Shown here: one piece after another, positions 22,485 to 35,562 of the stretch
Layout: each line of letters starts with the position of its first letter
Numbering within the stretch: the stretch's first letter is position 1
Assembly: GCF_041381155.1 (NCBI RefSeq)
Contig: NC_091147.1
Span: 37,388,053-37,452,052, forward strand
Reading direction: 5' to 3'
Length of the DNA: 64,000 bases
Source: Argopecten irradians
Lineage: Eukaryota > Mollusca > Bivalvia > Pectinida > Pectinidae
Position numbers and translations under genes: made by a program
Notes under the pieces: generated by a model
Database searches by the model: none
The model's input: only the letters and a program-made list of their open reading frames with translations
Told to the model about the DNA's origin: nothing

Positions 22485-25320
22485 TTTGGCCACGGTACAG
22501 TGTACCACTAAAACATTTGGGTACAGTACAGTGTACCACTAGAACATTCAGACCCTTGACACAATACATTATTATGTACAGTACAGTATACCACTAGAAC
22601 ATACAGTGACACAATACATTATTTATGTACAGTACAGTGACCCACAATAAATACAGAGACCCTTGACACAATACATTATTTATGTACAGTACAGTATACC
22701 ACTAGAACATACAGACCCCTGACACAATACATTATTTATGTACAGTACAGTGTACCACTAGAACATACAGACCCTTGACACAATACATTATTTATGTACA
22801 GTACAGTATACCACTAGAACATACAGACCCCTGACACAATACATTATTTATGTACAGTACAGTGTACCACTAGAACATACAGACCCTTGACACAATACAT
22901 TATTTATGTACAGTACAGTATACCACTAGAACATACAGACCCCTGACACAATACATTATTTATGTACAGTACAGTGTACCACTAAAACATACAGACCCTT
23001 GACACAATACATTATTTATGTACAGTACAGTATACCACTAAAACATACAGACCCTTGACACAATGCATTATTTATGTACAGTACAGTATACCACTAGAAC
23101 ATACAGACCCTTGACACAATACATTATTTATGTACAGTACAGTATACCACTAAAACATACAGACCCTTGACACAATACATTATTTATGTACAGTACAGTA
23201 TACCACTAGAACATACAGACCCTTGACACAATACATTATTTATGTACAGTACAGTATACCACTAGAACATTCAGACCTTGACACAAGAACATACAGACCC
23301 TTGACACAATACATTATTTATGTACAGTACAGTATACCACTAGAACATACAGACCCTTGACACAATACATTATTTATGTACAGTACAGTGTACCACTAAA
23401 ACATTCAGACCCTTGACACAATACATTATTTATGTACAGTACAGTATACCACTAAAACATACAGACCCTTGACACAATACATTATTTATGTACAGTACAG
23501 TATACCACTAAAACATTCAGACCCTTGACACAATACATTATTTATGTACAGTACAGTATACCACTAGAACATACAGACCCTTGACACAATACATTATTTA
23601 TGTACAGTACAGTATACCACTAAAACATACAGACCCTTGACACAATACATTATTTATGTACAGTACAGTATACCACTAGAACATACAGACCCTTGACACA
23701 ATACATTATTTATGTACAGTACAGTATACCACCACTAAAACATACAGACCCTTGACACAATACATTATTTATGTACAGTACAGTATACCACTAGAACATA
23801 CAGACCCTTGACACAATACATTATTTATGTACAGTACAGTATACCACTAGAACATACAGACCCTTGACACAATACATTATTTATGTACAGTACAGTATAC
23901 CACTAGAACATACAGACCCTTGACACAATACATTATTTATGTACAGTACAGTATACCACTAGAACATACAGACCCTTGACACAATACATTATTTATGTAC
24001 AGTACAGTATACCACTAGAACATACAGACCCTTGACACAATACATTATTTATGTACAGTACAGTGTACCACTAGAACATTCAGACCCTTGACACAATACA
24101 TTATTTATGTACAGTACAGTATACCACTAGAACATACAGACCCTTGACACAATACATTATTTATGTACAGTACAGTATACCACTAGAACATACAGACCCT
24201 TGACACAATACATTATTTTTATACGTACAGTATACACAAACAGTATACCACTAGAACATACAGACCCTTGACACAATACATTATTTATGTACAGTACAGT
24301 ATACCACTAGAACATACAGACCCTTGACACAATACATTATTTATGTACAGTACAGTATACCACTAGAACATACAGACCCTTGACACAATACATTATTTAT
24401 GTACAGTACAGTATACCACTAAAACATACAGACCCTTGACAATACATTATTTAAGTATACCACAAACATTACAGACCCTGACACAATACATTATTTATGT
24501 ACAGTACAGTATACCACTAGAACATACAGACCCTTGACACAATACATTTTTATGTACAGTACAGTATACCACTACAGACCAACATACAGACCCTTGACAC
24601 AATACATTATTTATGTACAGTACAGTATACCACTAAAACATACAGACCCTTGACACAATACATTATTTATGTACAGTACAGTATACCACTAGAAACATAC
24701 AGACCCTTGACTCAATACATTATTTATGTACAGTACAGTATACCACTAGAACATACAGACCCTTGACACAATACATTATTTATGTACAGTACAGTATACC
24801 ACTAAGAACATACAGACCCTTGACACAATACATTATTTATGTACAGTACAGTATACCACTGACAATACAACATAACCCAGACATACAGACCCTTGACACA
24901 ATACATTATTTATGTACAGTACAGTATACCACTAGAACATACAGACCCTTGACACAATACATTATTTATGTACAGTACAGTGTACCACTAAAACATACAG
25001 ACCCTTGACACAATACATTATTTATGTACAGTACAGTATACCACTAGAACATACAGACCCTTGACACAATACATTATTTATGTACAGTACAGTATACCAC
25101 TAGAACATACAGACCCTTGACACAATACATTATTTATGTACAGTACAGTATACCACTAAGAACATACAGACCCTTGACACAATACATTATTTATGTACAG
25201 TACAGTATACCACTAGAACATACAGACCCTTGACACAATACATTATTTATGTACAGTACAGTATACCACTAAAACATCAGACCCTTGACACAATACATTA
25301 TTTATGTACAGTACATTATT
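22485..25320 (+). repeat. 56-bp minisatellite array, about 50 copies
   Basis: The unit contains tgtacagtacagtatacca, ctagaacatacagaccctt and gacacaatacattattta. At 22680-23000 two variants (gtgtacc/cccttg and gtatacc/cccctg) alternate as a 112-bp higher-order unit. The right part is disrupted by small insertions near 23280, 24220, 24450 and 24850. Confidence 0.98.
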
Positions 25321-25421
25321 GACTAGAAAAGTACATTAGGGTGAGACTGTTTTCTGAAGAATATGTTACATAGCTTGAACAGTTAGCATTGACCTCATCA
25401 ATGTTCTTCTCATCAATTCAT
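25305..25421 (+). repeat. Direct repeat segment A (pair of 25992-26128)
   Basis: The segment runs from attgactag and aaaagtacattagggtgaga to gacctcatcaatgttcttct and is repeated at 25992-26128 with a few small indels. The pair brackets a dispersed repeat and a relic satellite monomer. Confidence 0.9.
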
Positions 25422-25424
25422 TTT

Positions 25425-25815
25425 GCTCTGACCCCTGGGGACAGAGGGGCCAGGGGCCCAATTGGAGTAATAAAGGTAAATCGATAACTCGCTATTGCCA
25501 ATTTAGTTCTGTTTGGAATTTAACCAAACCTTGGCCAGAATATCCTTGGGTTAACAGAATTTGTATAAAATTTTGGCTTTGTCACCCTGAGCAGTAAGAG
25601 TCAATAGGGGTAAATTAGAGGTAAATATTATTCCTCAGAAAAGAAACAAAATTGATCTTGTATTCATTCTAGCGTCATTACATCAATAAACAGGCCCTCT
25701 GCCATCTTGTTTTATCGATATCGTAGTCTCTTCTCTAACTATCGTGATATATCGAGAATGTCACGATTATATGATAACAGTCTTGACACAATACAGGCCC
25801 TCTGGGCTCTTGAGT
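25425..25815 (+). repeat. Bivalve-type dispersed repeat, fragment
   Basis: It begins gacccctggggacagaggg with ccaggggcccaattgg and ends acaggccctctgggctcttg. The tail matches the relic at 1894-1921. It resembles a highly repeated bivalve element I recall. It has no coding capacity. Confidence 0.55.
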
Positions 25816-25931
25816 TTATGTACAGTACAGTATTAGTGTCAGAACCTCTATAAACATTCAGACCCTAGGGCGGTTGCAATTGTCACATGTAAATAAATTT
25901 CTAAAAACAAAAAAAAAATTCTATTTGTTTG

Positions 25932-26128
25932 GGTACATGGAATTGCACCAGAACATTCAGATCTTTGGCACAATGCAGGTATTTGGGTACAGTTTACATA
26001 TATTGACTAGGAAAAGTACATTAGGGTGAGACTGTTTTCTGAAGAATATGTTACATAGCTTGAACACTGTTATTTGGGTTTTAGCATTGACCTCATCAAT
26101 GTTCTTCTCATCAAATTCAATCTGTGCA
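25932..26128 (+). repeat. Relic satellite monomer plus direct repeat segment B
   Basis: At 25932-25992, accagaacattcagatcttt and ggcacaatgcaggtattt are a diverged single copy of the 56-bp unit. Segment B (25992-26128) follows it directly, as segment A follows the array. Confidence 0.75.
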
Positions 26129-26504
26129 TATTTCATATATTCATAACATATACATATCCCTGCAACCACAATATCCATTTGTCATTGTAAATATTTGTTT
26201 TTCTTCCTAAGAATATTGGCTTGAAATGTTGATCAATAGGTACGTGAACTTGGAGTTATTTAGTTAATAAATACGTAGGGTATGAATCAGGGGACTAGTG
26301 GAATGTAGACCAGGCAACATATGGTGGTACAAAAACTTGTCACTTCATAAACCACATATTCTTCTTGATCATCTATATTTTTTAATATCCTTGTCCATAA
26401 GCTATGAGCCTTTCTGTCTGGTCATTGTTATTTACAACTCTTGGAAAAATTGAATAATTGTGGATTGTATTTCGAGGCAAAGGATTATAGCCTTTGTGTT
26501 GGTA
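26129..26504. other. Intronic DNA, nothing recognised
   Basis: AT-rich sequence with no repeat or exon identified. Confidence 0.5.
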
Positions 26505-26509
26505 TGCGT

Positions 26510-26605
26510 ACTATTTAGGAAAACCAGATCTAGAGTTACCTGGGGGAAAAAACTCCTGCATCATATGCATACAGCCAGTGCCTGACAACTGTCAACAAAG
26601 GTCTT
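26510..26605 (-). mobile_element. tRNA-derived SINE, short relic
   Basis: The segment with aaaaccagatctagagttac, ctgggggaaaaaactcc and gtgcctgacaactg is colinear with the middle of the SINE at 54066-54262. It is strongly diverged and has no tRNA head. Confidence 0.4.
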
Positions 26606-26860
26606 GCTTTGATCCAAAGTGTTCAAAACCATAAAATCAGTTTCTATATAATGTACATGTTAGCTGTACATAGTACTCTTACTCGTCTTTTATTTCTAGA
26701 TCTACAGTAATTATTTCTAAGTCTCAACCTTTACACCATAGTGACAGACCTAGAGGTTATTCCATACCAGTCATTGATGATTTTATTGAAGAAAAGCAGA
26801 AATTACCACTTTAGAAGACTTTGATGTTTCTCAGGCAGGGGACAGAACCCAGAGGCGAGC

Positions 26861-27193
26861 CAGGGCTTTTTTTCAGCATGATTTGGGGCCAAAAATCAGC
26901 CCCATTCCCCATGGCAAAATCTCTAAAAAAAAATCCCAATTCAAACCTAAAATTTCCCAAAATCAAACTTCTTGGAAAATATCCAAAAATATTCCATGAA
27001 CTTAGTTGGTTAAGGCTTTAAATATTTGTGGATTGGCTTCAAAAAAGTATATAAATTACACTTGATATAAAAAATCTTAATTGTTATGCTTAATTTCATA
27101 TATCATAATTTTCTCAAATCTTGGTTTTTGCGCTCCATTTTCCCAAATTCAAAGCCACAGGCCCCATTCCCAAAGCAGTGAGAAAAAGCCCTG
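26861..27193 (+). mobile_element. Non-autonomous element with CAGGGCTTTTT ends
   Basis: The left terminus cagggctttttttcagca and the right terminus, inverted as cagggctttttctcactg, bracket about 333 bp. ccccattcccc-type motifs lie near each end. The ends resemble hAT-like termini. No clear 8-bp target duplication was seen. Confidence 0.65.
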
Positions 27194-27199
27194 CAAGCC

Positions 27200-27310
27200 C
27201 TCAACTTGTGGCCAGAAGTGAGGTAGTGTCAAGGGAGATTTTAGGATTAAAAGAGAAAAGCTGATCCCAGATTTAGTTGCCTTTTACGATCATACAATTA
27301 CCCAGGTTAG
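27200..27310 (+). repeat. Possible dispersed-repeat fragment
   Basis: ctgatcccagatttagttgc and cttttacgatcatac resemble a 'gtcgccttttacgac'-type motif I recall from molluscan repeats. No boundary could be set. Confidence 0.3.
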
Positions 27311-27529
27311 CAGGTACAATTCTAACATTGTACTCTAACATTGTACAAGCCAGATTTTTGACTGGTTGATATTGGATACTGAAACGCCATATCTAATAGT
27401 GTGATATTGTTTCAACTTTAATATTTGACCATTCATGTGATTCATATTGTTAAATGCAAAGAAAGTCATTGGACCATGACTTGATAGAAGAGAGAAGCTT
27501 TGGGTCTTTAAAATGCCTGATCGTTTTGT

Positions 27530-27785
27530 TCTAAAAAAAAATTGTGTATATGGGAAAAAAGTTTTTGTAACAAATTGGGAATTTTTAATTGCAAAAAGAG
27601 CAGTTTTGGAAAAAAGTTACCCATTACTCAGAGTAGTTTGTTTTAGATTAAACAACAAGGGGAGATCTTTTCAGTTTTGTTTGTTTTTCAGAGATTTGAT
27701 TTGGGAATTTTTCATTGTAATTGGGAAAAAAATAGGGGGGTTTGGCATTGGGAATGGGGTTGTTTACCGACCTAAGTTATATAAG
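27530..27785 (-). mobile_element. Inverted, diverged relative of the 26861-27193 element
   Basis: gatttgggaatttttcattg, gtaattgggaaaaaaa and ggcattgggaatggggttg match the reverse complement of 26880-26960. The ORF of about 100 codons here is repeat sequence without domain features. Confidence 0.55.
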
Positions 27786-27854
27786 GAGAAAAATCACTGG
27801 GCTGATCGTTTTGTCTAAAATCATCTAAACAACCTGAGCAGCAGATGTAGGACT

Positions 27855-28172
27855 TTATTACAGCCTATATAGCTAGCAATAGCAGATTTAGCTTAAAAAA
27901 TGGGATAACTATAACAACCTATATAGCTAGCAATAGCAGATTTAGCATAAAAAATGGGATAACTATAACAACCTATATAGCTAGCAATAGCAGATTTAGC
28001 ATAAAAAATGGGATAACTATAACAACCTATATAGCTAGCAATAGCAGATTTAGCATAAAAAATGGGATAACTATAACAACCTATATAGCTAGCAATAGCA
28101 GATTTAGCATAAAAAATGGGATAACTATAACAACCTATATAGCTAGCAATAGCAGATTTAGCATAAGAAATG
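27855..28172 (+). repeat. 54-bp tandem repeat, about 6 copies
   Basis: The unit includes acaacctatatagctagcaa and tagcagatttagcataaaaa, then atgggataactata. Units are nearly identical, so the array is young. Confidence 0.97.
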
Positions 28173-28699
28173 GTATATTACTTAACTTAGATTTGACAGT
28201 TCAAAGATTTGTGATTTAAAAGAATATGAATCAAGAGTTTCAGAGTGATTTCAGTACCATGGCGTTTATATACTTTTGTGTATAAAATTGACCAATTTTG
28301 AAAATGATTATTGAGTTCAAATTTGAAAGTATTTATTTTATCATGATAATTTTGTGTAGTAAAAATAGTGCAAGGTAATTGGTCTACTTAACTGTTATAA
28401 AACGTTGTAGCTTTGTCCGACTCAATAGTCATGCAAAATATTACACATTATAGCTTTACAGCACATGACAGTTTTTGAATTGTAACATAAACGACCATTG
28501 AAGGTGAATTGGAAATGTTCATTAATAGTCTTGTTTGAATCATTTGTATATAAAGGATTAGGCTTATCTCAGCATATGTGTTGGTGTCTCAGCAAGCGCA
28601 TATTTAATTTGTTGGTATTTAAAAATTTGTGTCTAAGGTTCTCTGATGGCTTAGCTTGTACTGTGCACATTTGACAACTAGTTTTCTTACTAAATATGT

Positions 28700-28905
28700 A
28701 GTCTTTGATGTTTTGGTCAATATTTGACTCTACTAGGTTGATTAAAGACCACATTAACCTCAGCAAAGGTCTATTTGATATTGATAAATTGTAAAAAGAT
28801 TCTCTGAACTGTACATTATGTTTTTGGTTAATATTTGATTCTACATGGTTAGTAATAGTATTACTGTATAGACCTTATTAACCTTAGAAGAGGTCCATAA
28901 TTGAT
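28700..28905 (+). repeat. About 120-bp degenerate tandem pair
   Basis: gttttggtcaatatttgact and gttaatatttgattctac, each followed by a 'gacc..attaacct..agaggtc' stretch, form two diverged direct copies. Confidence 0.55.
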
Positions 28906-28910
28906 TTGTC

Positions 28911-28978
28911 AGAGCCCGATAACATTCACGAACCACTTCATGCAGTGGGGTATAAATTTGTGATAATATTGGGCTCTT
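28911..28978. repeat. Small fold-back, about 23-bp arms
   Basis: agagcccgataacattcacg is inverted as gtgataatattgggctct around a spacer of about 20 nt. Confidence 0.65.
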
Positions 28979-29504
28979 GTGTTTTTGTACCTTTAATAGG
29001 CATCTATTTACATGTATACATTAGTATAAATATCAACAATTATAATTGTTGGTAACTGTATCTTTCACAAATTAACTGGGGTCGCACAAGCCAAAGAAAC
29101 TTTTATTGAAAAAAAATAACATATGATTCTGTTCTTTTCACCAAACTCAATTCATAAACATCAGAATGGTCTGAATTTTATCATTTTTATGTTGATAAAG
29201 TAAAATTTCATTGTCTGAGGCCATGTGTTGACGGGTTGTGAAAGTATGTAGTTGCCCCTCACCAGAGCACAGACTGGTCGCACAGGGGAAATGGGATTTG
29301 ATCAGTGTACTTGTACCGAGTGAGTGCTTTATAATAAGTAATTTGACTGCTGTGGAGACATTTTTATGGTGTCACTCAACCAAATGTCACTGCGGTGTGT
29401 AGGTACTGATATGGCAGTAGTTATATAGAAAAATATAGGGAGAAATAATAGGAAATATTGTTAGAAGTTTGGGGATTTTTACCTGTTCTTTCAGATATAA
29501 TCAC
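28979..29504. other. Intronic DNA, nothing recognised
   Basis: No exon, repeat family member or RNA gene could be supported here. Confidence 0.5.
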
Positions 29505-29805
29505 ACATGTATAACCAGATGCTAAGTTTTATCATGTGATTTCCATTTTAATGGATAAATCTTGGTTTTCAACGCTTTGGTTAGGAGAGAAAAGTCTGTC
29601 CATGACCAACTCATTATAAGCAGATGCTAATTAAGCTTTATCAGTGTATTTCCACTTAATTGATAAATCTCTGTTTTTAATGTTTTCTTAGAAGAGAAAA
29701 GATCCATCATGACCATGCATGCTTCTCAATGTAAGCAGTTGCTAAGTTTTGCCATTTGGATTCCATTTTATTTGATAAATCTGTTTTTAACGCTCTGGGA
29801 GCTAG
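29505..29805 (+). repeat. About 110-bp degenerate tandem repeat, 3 copies
   Basis: Three copies share 'cagatgctaa', a ttccattttaatggataaat-like block and gagaaaag. Spacing is 95-120 bp and divergence is high. Confidence 0.6.
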
Positions 29806-29871
29806 CTATTAATCATTTTGAAGAAATAGGAAATTATTTTTTTCATTCTAAATCTCTGATTTATTATTCTG

Positions 29872-29985
29872 GCAGTATGCTTCAGTGAGATAGCACTATA
29901 TAAATGGCAATAGTTCTACTTTTTCAACGAGACAGAACACGGACATACTGCAGTCTCCCAAAACATGCACACACTCCGTACACGT
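29872..29985 (+). mobile_element. Dispersed element, unexpanded copy (relative of 56755 array)
   Basis: gtatgcttcagtgagatagc, caacgagacagaacacgg and catactgcagtctcccaaaa match, in order, the two flanks of the 38-bp minisatellite at 56745-57215. Here there is a single interior unit. Confidence 0.65.
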
Positions 29986-30075
29986 AACTCACTGTATACA
30001 CGGGAGACCGTCCTAATTTAATCAATATGTTCAAAGAAATCTTAAAAGAGAAAACATGAGTAAAATCCTACAATG

Positions 30076-30146
30076 AACTCAACCCATTTACCCTTGAATT
30101 TTCATAATGAACTAGTCTAGTCTTTGATCAGGAGATACATGAGTTA
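30076..30146 (+). mobile_element. 87-bp TTAA fold-back element, internally deleted copy e
   Basis: It begins aactcaacccatttaccct and has ttcataatgaactagtctag, then skips to catgagttaa. TTAA is kept on the right. Confidence 0.65.
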
Positions 30147-30541
30147 ATGTACAACATATAAAACTAGCAAAATCATTTTATAGTTTTTCTAGCATCAAAA
30201 TTGATTGTTTTATTGCACGCGTCATGGGTTTTAAAATAAAAATTGAATATTGAAAGAATATTGAAAATCGCTAAGCAGTTTAAGGGTACACACTTTTTGT
30301 AGTGTAGTGAACAAATACTGGAGACTGTACACACGAGAAATGAGTCACCTTCTATGTATTTATACTATAATGTTGGTCTCAATGTACTGTAGATATATAC
30401 AAGATTGTCAACCTCCTCAGCTCATGTCCCTGATCCGGAACACACAGGTCAAGTCAGTATCTACAACTTAACTATTTATAGTTTTTAATAGTGGTCATCT
30501 CTGTAGGCCAATTTCTATGTATATACACCAGTTCAATTTGA

Positions 30542-30631
30542 AACTCATCGTTCACCCCTGAATTTTGCAAATGGACTGGTCTAGCCTTTGATTTAGAAGA
30601 GCTTAAATGTGTCTTTAGGGTTGAATGAGTT
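30542..30631 (+). mobile_element. 87-bp TTAA fold-back element, copy f
   Basis: Orientation A: cgttcacccctgaatttt, atggactggtctagcctttg, taaatgtgtctttaggg and gaatgagttaa. Confidence 0.85.
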
Positions 30632-30804
30632 AAGTCAAACCTGTATTTAACTGAATTCTAAAATGTAGTGAGCTATCTACCCAAATACATCACCTGTCCT
30701 GTATGCATAGAAAAGGACCTATTGAATTTCTGGAAACTTATATTAGTGGGCCCAATGTTTTTAGCAACATAGATGAAACATTTTGGTTTCATTTGATTAT
30801 TAGT

Positions 30805-30985
30805 TTAACATCTATTTACAACCAGGGTCATTTATTAAAGATGTGCCTTGTATTTAGAAGAAAACAAGTGTACCCAGAGAAAAAGCACCAACCAGCTGTC
30901 AGTACCTGACAACTGCATCACATGGGACTAGAACTCGCAATCCAGAGGTAGAGGGCTTGTGATGATATGTTGAGACATCTTTTTG
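30805..30985 (-). mobile_element. tRNA-derived SINE copy
   Basis: On the plus strand: gggtcatttattaaagatgt, gtacccagagaaaaagcacc, cagtacctgacaactgcat, catgggactagaactcgcaa and agaggtagagggcttgtga. On the minus strand, a B-box-like GAGTTCTAGTCCC lies at the tRNA end. The A box is lost. Confidence 0.7.
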
Positions 30986-32138
30986 AAAATACTCTGTTAA
31001 CTAATTTACTATACGATCATTGATACTAAATATATAATATAATACTTAAGTCAGCAATTTTTAGTTTCCATTTGGGCATAATTGGTCAGAAATTGTAACT
31101 GGGATTTACATTATATCGAATTTCGGATATACCATGCACACTAAAGATCAGATTGATAGGGAACGGTTTAAAATAAATAAATTGATTGTCCAATAGTTGT
31201 TATATGAACCTTTTGTCTTCTTGATGGAAATGTATCTAAGAAGTTGAAAAATAAATCCTTGATCCTGGTAATTTAATGTAATTATGTAATGTAATTTTTC
31301 ACAAGAAGACTAATAAATATATTTTTTCACCAGATATGTGCTCAAATGGTTGACAAAATCAAACAATTTCAGAGATATTTTGATTGATGCATTTACTTTG
31401 TGACAAATGAGAAACGTTGAGCTCTACATGAAAGTTTGACTTTTTGTATCGCACAGTGATATTATTTATACAGGTTTGCTGAATTTTTGATCTAAGTACA
31501 ATCAAACTTGGTTTCAGAAGTTGAATTATAGCTATTTAATTATAGCTGAAAATATTAAATGTATTTATTTTTACAATAGAGTCATGAAAAATGTTGAAGT
31601 ATAGGATTTCATATTAGTTTTACCTGAGTGATCATTTTCAGAGCCATTCTACCATGGTAACATGATGTATAAATATAGAATATTTTCATTATTTTTTGCA
31701 TAAATTGTTGCATATTTCTGTTGACATATTTTTTGATACAGACTTAGGAAGCTGGGACTGAATTGTCTGACAATGGTGTTGAGTGCTTGCAATTCGAGCC
31801 ATTGTTCATATTTTACTAATTTCTCTGTCAACTTCCTTGTTTAGCTTTATCTGCCAGTTGGTCACAGCTGTTTAAAAAGAAAAAAAACTAATTTTTGTAA
31901 TGTATGGAGTAACAATTCAGCTATTCAGCGTGTTTTTTTCTCTCCATCCAATCATCATGGTGATTTCTATTTCAATTATTGCTGTAATTACGATTTGGTA
32001 CCAGGAACATGGCAAGTCTGTCATAGTGCATGATTAACATCACATAAACACGACATCATTTATTGAAAGAAATTAATGTGCTACAATAAACGTATGTATT
32101 TTTATCCTGCAACTGCCCCACATACTGTCTGATAATGA
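30986..32138. other. Intronic DNA, nothing recognised
   Basis: AT-rich DNA with only short random ORFs. Confidence 0.5.
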
Positions 32139-35100
32139 CTGATAATCGAAAACCAATAGACACAATGTCATAATCAGAAACTAATACACGCAATGTCATA
32201 ATAAAAAATCAATACACACAATGTCATAATCAGAAATTGATACACACAATGTCATAATCAGAAACAAATATACACAATGCTATAATAAGAAACCAATACC
32301 CACCATGTCATAATCAGAAACCAATACACACAATGTCATAATCAGAAACCAATACACACAATGTCATAATCAGAAACCAATACACACAATGTCATAATCA
32401 GAAACCAATACACACAATGTCATAATCAGAAACCAATACACATAATGTCATAATCAGAAACCAATACACACAATACACACAATGTCATAATCAGAAACCA
32501 ATACACACAATGTCATAATCAGAAACCAATACACACAATGTCATAATCAGAAACCAATACACACAATGTCATAATCAGAAACCAATACACACAATGTCAT
32601 AATCAGAAACCAATATGTACACAATGTCATAATCAGAAACCAATACACACAATGTCATAATCAGAAACCAATACACACAATGTCATAATCAGAAACCAAT
32701 ACACAAAACACAATGTCATAATCAGAACCAATAAATATACACACAATGTCATAATCAGAAACCAATACACACAATGTCATAATCAGAAACCAATACACAC
32801 ACAATGTCATAATCAGAAACAATACACACAATGTCATAATCAGAAACCAATACACACAATGTCATAATCAGAAACCAATACACACAATGTCATAATCAGA
32901 AACCAATACACACAATGTCATAATCAGAAACCAATACACACAATGTCATAATCAGAAACCAATAACCAATGTCATAATCAGAAACCAATACACACAATGT
33001 CATAATCAGAAACCAATACACACAATGTCATAATCAGAAACCAATACACACAATGTCATAATCAGAAACCAATACACACAATGTCATAATCAGAAACCAA
33101 TACACACAATGTCATAATCAGAAACCAATGCACACAATGTCATAATCAGAAACCAATACACACAATGTCATAATCAGAAACTAATACACACAATGTCATA
33201 ATCAGAAACCAATACACACAATGTCATAATCAGAAACCAATAAAACACAATGCCATAATCAGAAACTAATAAAACACAATGTCATAATCAGAAACTAATA
33301 CACACAATGTCATAATCAGAAACCAATACACACAATGTCATAATCAGAAACCAATACACACAATGTCATAATCAGAAACCAATACACACAATGTCATAAT
33401 CAGAAACCAATACACACAATGTCATAATCAGAAACCAATACACACAATGTCATAATCAGAAACCAATACACACAATGTCATAATCAGAAACCAATACACA
33501 CAATGTCATAATCAGAAACCAATACACACAATGTCATAATCAGAAACCAATACACACAATGTCATAATCAGAAACCAATATACACAATGTCATAATCAGA
33601 AACCAATACACACAATGTCATAATCAGAAACCAATACACACAATGTCATAATCAGAAACCAATATACACAATGTCATAATCAGAAACCAATACACACAAT
33701 GTCATAATCAGAAACCAATACACACAATGTCATAATCAGAAACCAATACACACAATGTCATAATCAGAAACCAATACACACAATGTCATAATCAGAAACC
33801 AATACACACAATGTCATAATCAGAAACCAATACACACAATGTCATAATCAGAAACCAATACACACAATGTCATAATCAGAAACCAATACACACATGTCAT
33901 AATCAGAAACCATAATCATAATCAGAAACCAATATACACAATGTCATAATCAGAAACCAATAAACACAATGTCATAATCAGAAAATCAATTACACACAAT
34001 GTCATAATCAGAAACCAATACACACAATGTCATAATCAGAAACCAATACACACAATGTCATAATCAGAAAAAATACACACAATGCCATAATCAGAAACAA
34101 TACACACAATGTCATAATCAGACCAACCAATACATAATCAAAACACAATGTCATAATCAGAAACCAATACACACAATGTCATAATCAGAAACCAAATACA
34201 CAACAATGCCATATAAAAAAAAATACACACACAATGTCATAATCAGAAACCAATACACACAATGTCATAATCAGAAACCAATACACACAATGTCATAATC
34301 AGAAACCAATACACACAATGTCATAATCAGAAACCAATACACACAATGTCATAATCAGAAATCAATACACACAATGTCATAATCAGAAACCAATACACAC
34401 AATGTCATAATCAGAAACCAATACACACAATGTCATAATCAGAAACCAATACACACAATGTCATAATCAGAAACCAATACACACAATGTCATAATCAGAA
34501 ACCAATACACACAATGTCATAATCAGAAACCAATACACACAATGTCATAATCAGAAACCAATACACACAATGTCATAATCAGAAACAAATATACACAATG
34601 CTAAAATCAGAAACCAATATACACAATGTCATAATCAGAAACAATATACACAATGTCATAATCAGAAACCAATACACACAATGTCATAATCAGAAACCAA
34701 TAAACACAATGTCATAATCAGAAACCAATACAACACAATGTCATAATCAGAAACCAATACACACAATGTCATAATCAGAAACCAATACACACAATGTCAT
34801 AATCAGAAACCAATACACACAACATAATGAACCATAAAACAATGCATAATCAAAACAATATACACAATGCATAATCAGAAACCAATATACACAATGTCTA
34901 TAATCAGAAAACAATACACACAATGTCATAATCAGAAACCAATATACACACAATGTCATAATCAGAAACAATGCAACAATGTCATTATAGAAAGCAATAC
35001 ACACAATGTCATAATCAGAATCCAATACACACAATGTCATATTCAGAAACAATACAACAATGTCATAATCAGAAACAAAACAATACACATGTCATAATCA

Positions 35101-35455
35101 GAAACAATACACACAATGTCAATCGAAACTAATACATACAATGTCATAATCAGAAACCAATACACACAATGTCATAATCAGAAACAAATATACACAATGC
35201 TAAAATCAGAAACCAATATACACAATGCTATAATCAGAAACTAATACACCAATGTCATAATCAGAAACCAATACACATAATGTCATAATCATATATCAAT
35301 GCACATAATGTCATAATTAGAAAGCAATACACACAATGTCATAATAAGAAACTAATACACACATTCATAATCAAACCAATACACACAATGTCATAATCAG
35401 ACACCAATACACACCATGTCATAATCAGAAACTGATACACCAAGTGTCATAATCA
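32139..35455 (+). repeat. 28-bp minisatellite array, about 115 copies
   Basis: The unit contains cataatcagaaaccaataca and cacaatgt. The centre (32.8-34.6 kb) is very uniform. The left and right edges carry indels and substitutions. ORFs in it are repeat artefacts. Confidence 0.98.
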
Positions 35456-35562
35456 TGATCAGAATTCAGTGTTTGTCATCTGACAACGTCTCAACTGAAT
35501 GACTTATAATTTGCAGCTGTCACTGTGATTCAGTCAATCAAATCAAAGGTATATATGATATG

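Noticed and set aside
32661..35097. ORFs with repeated LIMTLCVYWF or NQKPIYTQCH
   Set aside because: They are translations of the 28-bp array on the two strands.
32139..35455. CRISPR-like regular repeats
   Set aside because: The units are contiguous with no unique spacers, and the genome is animal.
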